This document shows positions 57,836 through 64,000 of a DNA stretch of 64,000 bases, one piece after another. Each line of letters opens with the position of its first letter. Position 1 is the stretch's first letter. The notes under the pieces are model-generated. The model worked only from the letters and a program-made list of their open reading frames with translations. It made no database searches and had not been told where the DNA came from. The position numbers and the translations under genes are program-made. Where the stretch lies: the NCBI GenBank assembly GCA_902564245.1, contig CACFAF010000003.1:1-64000 (forward strand), in the 5' to 3' direction. Source of the DNA: an uncultured Pelagibacteraceae bacterium. GTDB lineage: Bacteria > Pseudomonadota > Alphaproteobacteria > Pelagibacterales > Pelagibacteraceae.

Positions 57836-58933
57836 TGGATAATGAATTTTTAAATTATAAGTATGAAATTGAGAAAATAAATCAAAGAATTAAGGAGTAT
57901 CTTTGAAAAAAATCAAATTCAAAAAAAATTAGATGAGAATAATCTAAAAATGTTAGATGCCGATTTTTGGCAAAACAAATTATTAGCTCAAAAGATTATA
58001 AAAGAAAAAAAATTTCAAGAAGATTTAATTAATTCATTTAATCACGCTAAAAATGAGCTTAATGATTTATTTGAATTAAATAATTTAGCTATTGAGGAAA
58101 ATAATAAATCTATAATTCAAGAAAGTATCAAAAATATTAAAATATTAAGAACACAATCAAAGAAAAATGAAACAAAATGTTTTTTGTCTAAAGAAAATGA
58201 CAGTTTAGATTGTTATATTGAGATACATGCTGGAGCTGGAGGCACTGAAAGTCAAGATTGGGCTGATATGTTAAGAAGAATGTATATAAAATGGTCTGAT
58301 AATAAGAAATTTAGTTCTCAACTAATTAGTGAACATAAAGGTGATGAAGCAGGCATTAAATCATCAACTTTAAAAGTTAAAGGCGATTATGTTTATGGAT
58401 GGTTAAAATCTGAATCGGGAATACATAGACTTGTTAGAATTTCACCATTTGACTCTGGAGCCAGAAGACATACAAGTTTTGCAAGTGTTTGGATTTATCC
58501 AGTTGTAGATGACAATATAGATCTAGAAATTAATGAAAAAGATTTAAGGATTGATACTTATAGATCAAGTGGAGCTGGAGGGCAGCATGTAAATACCACT
58601 GATAGCGCTGTTAGAATAACACACATTCCTACAAAAATAGTTGTACAGTGCCAGAATGAAAGATCTCAACACAAAAATAAAGAAACTTGTCTAAATATGT
58701 TGAAAGCAAGACTTTATGATTTTGAAGTGCAAAAAAGAGAAAAAGAAACAAAAAATCAAGAAAATTTAAAATCAGAAATAGGATGGGGGCATCAGATAAG
58801 ATCTTATGTTCTTCATCCTTATAGATTAGTAAAGGATAACAGAACTAATTTTGAGAGCTCCGATCCAGATAAAATATTAAATGGAGAAATTGATGAGTTT
58901 CTTGAAAGTTCTTTGTATAAAATAAATGATTAA
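57835..58933 (+). CDS. prfB: Peptide chain release factor 2, expressed through a programmed +1 frameshift
   Basis: Frame 0 from ATG 57835: MDNEFLNYKYEIEKINQRIKEYL then TGA at 57904-57906. The +1 frame continues E-KNQIQKKLDENNLKMLDADFW... into the ORF listed at 57950. GAGGTESQDWADMLRRMY; SSGAGGQHVNTTDSAVRITH. Confidence 0.95.
57892..57906 (+). promoter_or_regulatory. prfB autoregulatory +1 programmed frameshift site
   Basis: AAGGAG-TAT-CTT-TGA: internal Shine-Dalgarno-like element, slippery CTT and in-frame TGA with the classical spacing. Confidence 0.93.
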
Positions 58934-61130
58934 AAAAATCTTAAAATATATAACATTTATTCTTTTTATTTTGTCGATAATAACAATTTATTTAGCTTAT
59001 ATCGGTATAGAAACAAAGAAATTCAACCATTTAATTCAAGATGAAATATCTAAAAATAATAAAGATATAAATATTAAACTTAAAAATATCAAAATTTTAC
59101 TAAATTTAAAAAACTTTTCAGTAAATCTTAAGACAAAAGATCCAATTTTAGTTCTTAATGAAAAAGATTTAAAATTAGATTATATAAAAACAAACGTATC
59201 AATAAATTCACTTATTAAGGAAAAATTTTTAATAGAAAATTTAAAAATTTTAACAAAGGAAGTGCAATTGAAAGATATATTATCAATTTCATTTAAATAT
59301 AAAAGTAATCCTCAATTATACATTCTTAAAAAAATTATCAAAGATGGATATATGGTTGCAGATATAGATTTAAATTTTAATAGAGAAGGTAAAATATTAG
59401 ACAATTATAAGATAGATGGTTTTGTAAAAAGAGGTCAATTAAAATGGTTAAAAAAACATTCAATTGAAAATTTAAATTTTGATTTTCAAATAAAAAGAAA
59501 GGAGTATTTTCTCAAGAATTTAAATGCAGAATATAAAAAAGTAAAATTTTTGTCTGAATCAATTAAAATAAAAGATAATAATAAATTTTTTGAAGTCGAA
59601 GGAAATTTAAAAAATACATTAGATAAATCCAATGCAGAAATATTAAAACTTTTCACAAACAATTATTTTGAAAATTTAGATATTAAAAGTTTAGATTTAA
59701 CATCAGACAATAATTTTTCTTTTAAAATTAATAAGAAATTCAAATTTTTTGATTTTAACGTTAAATCCAAATTAAATTTAAATAAATTAATTTATAATTT
59801 AAATTCATTACAATTAAAAAATATTATACCAGAATATGAAAATAAAATTGAATTCCAAAATCACAAAATTGATATATTTTTTAATAAGGAAAAATTGAGT
59901 ATAAAAGGAATAGGTAAGTTTGTAATTAATAAAGATTTAGATCAACTAGAATACAAGATTATAAATAATAATAACAATTATGATTTTGAAACAAAAATTA
60001 ATTTTAGAAGTAATTCTATATTTTTTGATTTTTTGGATTATAAAAAAGAAAAAAATACAGAATCATTACTAAGTTTAAAAGGATCATTCAAAAAAAATAA
60101 AAAATTATTTTTAAAGGAGATTATTTTTAACGAAAAAAAAAATGAATTTTTAATTGAAAATTTATTTTTGGATAAAAACTTTATTTTTAATAAAGTTAAT
60201 TTAATAAAATTCAATTATATCAATTCTAATAAATTAAAAAATCAAATTATCATCAAAAGAAATAAAAATAACTATAATCTGAAAAGCGAAAATTTTGATG
60301 CCACAAAATTAGTTGACAATATGATTAATAGTCCTGGAGAAAATGATCTTTTAGATTTAGTAGATAATTTTAATTCAAAAATAAAATTTAATATCGACAA
60401 AGCATATTTAGATAAAAAAACATATTTAAAGAATGTTAATGGTTTATTAGTTTTTTCTCAAAGTAAATTGTATAAATTGGATTTAAAATCAAAATTTCCT
60501 AATAATAAAGATTTTAGGATGACAGTTAATACAAATAATAATAACGAAAAAGTTACAACTCTTTTTTCAGGTTATGCAAAACCCTTAGTTAAAAAATATA
60601 AATTTATTAAGGGTTTTGAAGAAGGTTTATTAGACTTTTATTCAGTAAAAAAAAATAATATTTCAAATTCTAAGTTAAGAATTTATGATTTTAAGTTAAA
60701 AGAAGTACCTGCTTTAACTAAGATTTTAACCCTAGCTTCCCTTCAAGGTATTGCTGATTTATTAACAGGAGAAGGAATTAGATTTAGTGATTTCGAAATG
60801 ACATTTTCAAACAAAAATCAGTTAATGACTATAGAGGAAATTTATTCAATTGGTCCTGCAATTTCAATAATGATGGAAGGTTATGTTGAAAAAAATAAAC
60901 TTGTAAGCTTAAGAGGAACCTTGGTTCCTGCCACAACTATTAATAAGTTTGTTGGTTCTTTACCTATCGTAGGAAATATTTTAGTAGGAAAAAAAACTGG
61001 CGAAGGTGTTTTTGGTGTAAGTTTTAAAATTAAAGGACCACCAAAAGATTTAAAAACAACAGTTAATCCAATTAAAACACTTACTCCAAGATTTATTACA
61101 AGAACTTTAGAAAAAATTAAAAAGAATTAA
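58926..61130 (+). CDS. AsmA-like / DUF3971-like large membrane-anchored protein
   Basis: N-terminal TM then long beta-rich region; C-terminal LTLASLQGIADLLTGEGIRFSDFEMTFSNKNQLMTIEEIYSIGPAISIMMEGYVEKNKLVSLRGTLVPATTINKFVGSLPIVGNIL. Confidence 0.75.
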   Translation: MIKKILKYITFILFILSIITIYLAYIGIETKKFNHLIQDEISKNNKDINIKLKNIKILLNLKNFSVNLKTKDPILVLNEKDLKLDYIKTNVSINSLIKEKFLIENLKILTKEVQLKDILSISFKYKSNPQLYILKKIIKDGYMVADIDLNFNREGKILDNYKIDGFVKRGQLKWLKKHSIENLNFDFQIKRKEYFLKNLNAEYKKVKFLSESIKIKDNNKFFEVEGNLKNTLDKSNAEILKLFTNNYFENLDIKSLDLTSDNNFSFKINKKFKFFDFNVKSKLNLNKLIYNLNSLQLKNIIPEYENKIEFQNHKIDIFFNKEKLSIKGIGKFVINKDLDQLEYKIINNNNNYDFETKINFRSNSIFFDFLDYKKEKNTESLLSLKGSFKKNKKLFLKEIIFNEKKNEFLIENLFLDKNFIFNKVNLIKFNYINSNKLKNQIIIKRNKNNYNLKSENFDATKLVDNMINSPGENDLLDLVDNFNSKIKFNIDKAYLDKKTYLKNVNGLLVFSQSKLYKLDLKSKFPNNKDFRMTVNTNNNNEKVTTLFSGYAKPLVKKYKFIKGFEEGLLDFYSVKKNNISNSKLRIYDFKLKEVPALTKILTLASLQGIADLLTGEGIRFSDFEMTFSNKNQLMTIEEIYSIGPAISIMMEGYVEKNKLVSLRGTLVPATTINKFVGSLPIVGNILVGKKTGEGVFGVSFKIKGPPKDLKTTVNPIKTLTPRFITRTLEKIKKN

Positions 61131-62362
61131 ATTAACTTAACTATTACATGATTCTTTTTACCATGTGATAATTTTAAGACATTTTCATTGTTAAAATCTT
61201 TTAATGATAATATAAATTTATCATTTTCAACTGGTTCATTATTAATCTTTATACCTTTATTCTTAATTGTTCTTCTTACTTCGCTTTTAGAATTGATCAG
61301 CTTAGAGATTGTAACAAGATCAACTACATTAATTCCTTTCATTAATGTTTCTTTTTTAATATTTATAGTTGGAAGGTCTTGTCCAAAGGATTTTTTTTCA
61401 AAAGTATTTTTTGCAGTCATCTCAGCTTTTTTTGCCGCTGATTTCCCATGAAGCATGCTAGTGGCTTCATTAGCTAAAATTATTTTAAGATGATTAATAT
61501 CTAGATCTTTGATTTCATCTATTTTTTTTAAACTTAAATCAGTAAACATTTTCAAGAATTTAATTACATCTCTATCATCGGTATTTCTCCAAAATTGCCA
61601 ATATTCGTATGAGGATAAGAGTTTGTTGTCTAACCATACAGCTCCTTTTTCAGTTTTACCCATTTTAGCACCTGATGCTAAAGTAATTAAAGGAGTGGTT
61701 AAACCAAATGTTTGTTTACTAGAATATCTTTTTATTAATTCAACGCCATTAACTATGTTTCCCCACTGGTCAGATCCTCCAATTTGTAATGAACAATTTT
61801 TAATTTTGTTTAACTCAAGAAAATCGTAGGCTTGTAAAATCATATAGTTAAATTCCATATAACTTAGAGATTGCTCTCTATCTAAGCGCAATTTAACACT
61901 ATCAAAACTTAACATTTTATTTATTGTAAAATGTTTTCCTATTTCTCTTAAAAATTTTATATAATTTAATTTTCCAAGCCATTTATAATTGTTTACAAAA
62001 ATTGGTTTTAAATTTGAATTATTTGTTTTTAAATAAATTTTAAAAACTTTTTCAATATTTTTAATATTATTTTCTATATTTTTTTCTGAGAGCATCTTTC
62101 TAGTCTCTTCTTTTCCTGAAGGATCTCCAATTCTTGTTGTACCACCACCCAATAAAACAATAGGTTGATGACCATATTTTTGTAAAAGTCTTAAACACAT
62201 TATTTGAAGCAAGCTTCCCACATGTAAACTAGGTGCAGTGCAATCAAAACCAATATAAGCTTTAATCTTTTTTTTATTCATCAATTTTTCTAATTCTTCA
62301 GAATTAGTACATTGATTAAAGTATGTTCTTTCTTTGAATTCTTGCAGAAATGAATTTTCCAT
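61127..62362 (-). CDS. tyrS: Tyrosyl-tRNA synthetase
   Basis: AYIGFDCTAPSLHVGSLLQ, LLGGGTTRIGDPSGKEETR, QIGGSDQWGNIVNG, KMGKTEKGAVWLD. Confidence 0.96.
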   Translation of the reverse strand: MENSFLQEFKERTYFNQCTNSEELEKLMNKKKIKAYIGFDCTAPSLHVGSLLQIMCLRLLQKYGHQPIVLLGGGTTRIGDPSGKEETRKMLSEKNIENNIKNIEKVFKIYLKTNNSNLKPIFVNNYKWLGKLNYIKFLREIGKHFTINKMLSFDSVKLRLDREQSLSYMEFNYMILQAYDFLELNKIKNCSLQIGGSDQWGNIVNGVELIKRYSSKQTFGLTTPLITLASGAKMGKTEKGAVWLDNKLLSSYEYWQFWRNTDDRDVIKFLKMFTDLSLKKIDEIKDLDINHLKIILANEATSMLHGKSAAKKAEMTAKNTFEKKSFGQDLPTINIKKETLMKGINVVDLVTISKLINSKSEVRRTIKNKGIKINNEPVENDKFILSLKDFNNENVLKLSHGKKNHVIVKLI

Positions 62363-62418
62363 ATTTTTAAAAAAAAGTGTAGAATCAATATACTTTATTT
62401 GAATTGATTAAAAAATAT

Positions 62419-63546
62419 ATGAATAAAACTTATTATAGTCTTGGGTTAATGAGTGGAACCTCAGGAGATGGCGTTGATGTTTCTCTAATAAGTTCTGATG
62501 GTATCGATCAATATAATGAAATTTTAAATGAATATTTTGAGTATGATCTAAAAACGTATGAAAATATACATAATTTAAAAAGTAAAATACTAAAATTAGA
62601 TGATCTTAAAGAAAATGCTAATGAAATTAATAATCTTGAAAAAGAAATAACATTATTCCACGCAAAAGCAGTGAGTAAAATTTCAGAGTCTATAGATCAA
62701 AAAATTGATTTTGTTGGATTTCACGGTCAAACTATTTATCATAATTCATCAGAAAAAATGTCTAAACAAATAGGTGATGGCAACTTATTATCTCAATTAA
62801 CTAAAAAAATAGTAATATATAATTTTAGACAAAACGATATAAAAAATGGAGGTGAAGGAGCTCCACTTGCCCCAGTGTTTCATCGGCTTATAGTTAAACA
62901 AAAAAAAATTGAACTACCTGTTTGTATTTTAAATATAGGTGGAGTTGCAAATATAACTGCAATTAGTGAATATCATAATAATACTTTTTTAAGTAGGGAC
63001 CTCGGACCAGGGAATTGTTTAATAGATGAGTGGATAAGAAATAACACAAAGAAAAAATTTGACAATAATGGAGATATTGCAAAAAAGGGTAAAACTAATG
63101 ATTTAATATTAAATCAAGCTTTAGATAATTTTGATAGTAGGCTAAATCAAAAAACTCTTTCATTTGATACTACAGATTTTAGTTTAGCCTTTGTAAGGGG
63201 TCTCAACTTAGAAGATGGAGCTGCAACGTTAACTGATTTTACAGGAAGAATTATTGGCGCTGGATTATTTAGTTTTTTATCTGAAGCAAGCGAGAAATTA
63301 TGGAAAGTTCTAGTTTGTGGCGGAGGTAGAAAAAATAAAACTTTAATCAATATAATTAAAAGTAGAACTCTTAAAAATTTGGTAATTCAACAAATTGATG
63401 ACTATGGAGTAGATGGAGATTATATAGAGTCCCAGGCATTTGCTTATCTTGCTATTAGATCATATCTTAAACTACCAATTTCTTTTCCTGATACTACCGG
63501 ATGCAAAATACCCTCTACGGGTGGAACTATAGTTAAAAATTTTTAA
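62419..63546 (+). CDS. anmK: Anhydro-N-acetylmuramic acid kinase
   Basis: GLMSGTSGDGVDVSLI, GFHGQTIYH, NIGGVANITAI, RDLGPGNCLIDEWI; ATG at 62419. Confidence 0.94.
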   Translation: MNKTYYSLGLMSGTSGDGVDVSLISSDGIDQYNEILNEYFEYDLKTYENIHNLKSKILKLDDLKENANEINNLEKEITLFHAKAVSKISESIDQKIDFVGFHGQTIYHNSSEKMSKQIGDGNLLSQLTKKIVIYNFRQNDIKNGGEGAPLAPVFHRLIVKQKKIELPVCILNIGGVANITAISEYHNNTFLSRDLGPGNCLIDEWIRNNTKKKFDNNGDIAKKGKTNDLILNQALDNFDSRLNQKTLSFDTTDFSLAFVRGLNLEDGAATLTDFTGRIIGAGLFSFLSEASEKLWKVLVCGGGRKNKTLINIIKSRTLKNLVIQQIDDYGVDGDYIESQAFAYLAIRSYLKLPISFPDTTGCKIPSTGGTIVKNF

Positions 63547-64000
63547 AAAAGTGTAGTTTCTTTTTTAATATATTTATCTAAATATTTTAAAAGATTGTTC
63601 TCAGATTTTGAAAAGAAATGATTTGCCTCTGGTACAGATTGGAATTCAACGTTAATACCTTTCTGAGCAGCTAATCTCTTATTTAATTCATTTAAATGTT
63701 CTACTGGAACTAATTCATCTTTTTTTCCATAAATCATCAATCCTGAAGTTGGGCAGGGTGATAAAAAAGAAAAGTCATAAACATTTGGTTGAGGTGAAAT
63801 TGCTATAAATCTATTAATTTCTGGTCTACGCATAAGTAGTTGCATTGCTATTAATGATCCAAATGAAAATCCAGAAATCCAGCATTGAGAATTATCAAAA
63901 TTTTCTCTTTCTAACCAATCTAATGCAGCTGCTGCATCAGCTAATTCACCTTGACCATTATCAAATTCACCATCACTTTTACCAACTCCTCTAAAATTTA
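63543..64000 (-). CDS. Alpha/beta hydrolase (COG2945-like), 5' partial at window edge
   Basis: Frame stays open upstream of the ORF-track start: ...NFRGVGKSDGEFDNGQGELADAAAALDWLERENFDNSQCWISGFSFGSLIAMQLLM; nucleophile elbow GFSFG; His in EANHFF. Confidence 0.85.
   Translation of the reverse strand, partial: NFRGVGKSDGEFDNGQGELADAAAALDWLERENFDNSQCWISGFSFGSLIAMQLLMRRPEINRFIAISPQPNVYDFSFLSPCPTSGLMIYGKKDELVPVEHLNELNKRLAAQKGINVEFQSVPEANHFFSKSENNLLKYLDKYIKKETTLF

Noticed and set aside
57835-57949. prfB as a pseudogene or sequencing frameshift
   Set aside because: The AAGGAG-TAT-CTT-TGA arrangement with correct spacing fits the known programmed frameshift; the downstream ORF is intact.
1-64000. 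tRNA/rRNA genes, CRISPR arrays, transposons or prophage
   Set aside because: No intergenic gap is long or structured enough for tRNA cloverleafs; no spaced direct repeats, transposase, integrase or phage structural genes seen. Poly-A/T runs are base composition.

Overview
AT-rich, very compact alphaproteobacterial chromosome segment. Gene content and order fit a SAR11/Pelagibacterales-like genome. It holds about 65 protein-coding genes with almost no intergenic space. I found no rRNA, tRNA, CRISPR, transposase or prophage block. Main blocks: a lipid-modifying/light-stress-like cluster (cfa-like methyltransferase, DUF3833, SDR, TspO); a six-gene minus-strand formate dehydrogenase operon (NifU-like, HPP, fdhD, fused fdsG-fdsB, fdsA, selO) divergent from mobA-moeA; an amidinotransferase; an ectoine/amino-acid-type ABC transporter with a perfect hairpin terminator inside the operon; gshA-gshB; and the conserved housekeeping backbone purF-cvpA-dnaB-rplI-rpsR-rpsF / fabD-fabG-acpP-gmk / rsmA-pdxA-surA-lptD-lptG-lptF / pepA-ndk / purN-purM / hda-aspS / accBC-aroQ / thiSG / rne / mrcA-prfB / tyrS / anmK. 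Points most worth a second look: (i) the FDH operon with an HPP membrane protein, a dedicated Fe-S scaffold and SelO; (ii) a stand-alone NrdJ C-terminal (TSCPD) domain gene; (iii) a tiny ORF6C-like protein; (iv) an RNase E/G lacking the Zn-link CPxC motif; (v) prfB with a programmed +1 frameshift that the ORF track truncates; (vi) recurrent convergent gene pairs sharing one palindromic TTAA as both stop codons; (vii) peptidoglycan genes missing from several usual syntenic slots. All family calls come from reading the protein sequences; no database search was run.
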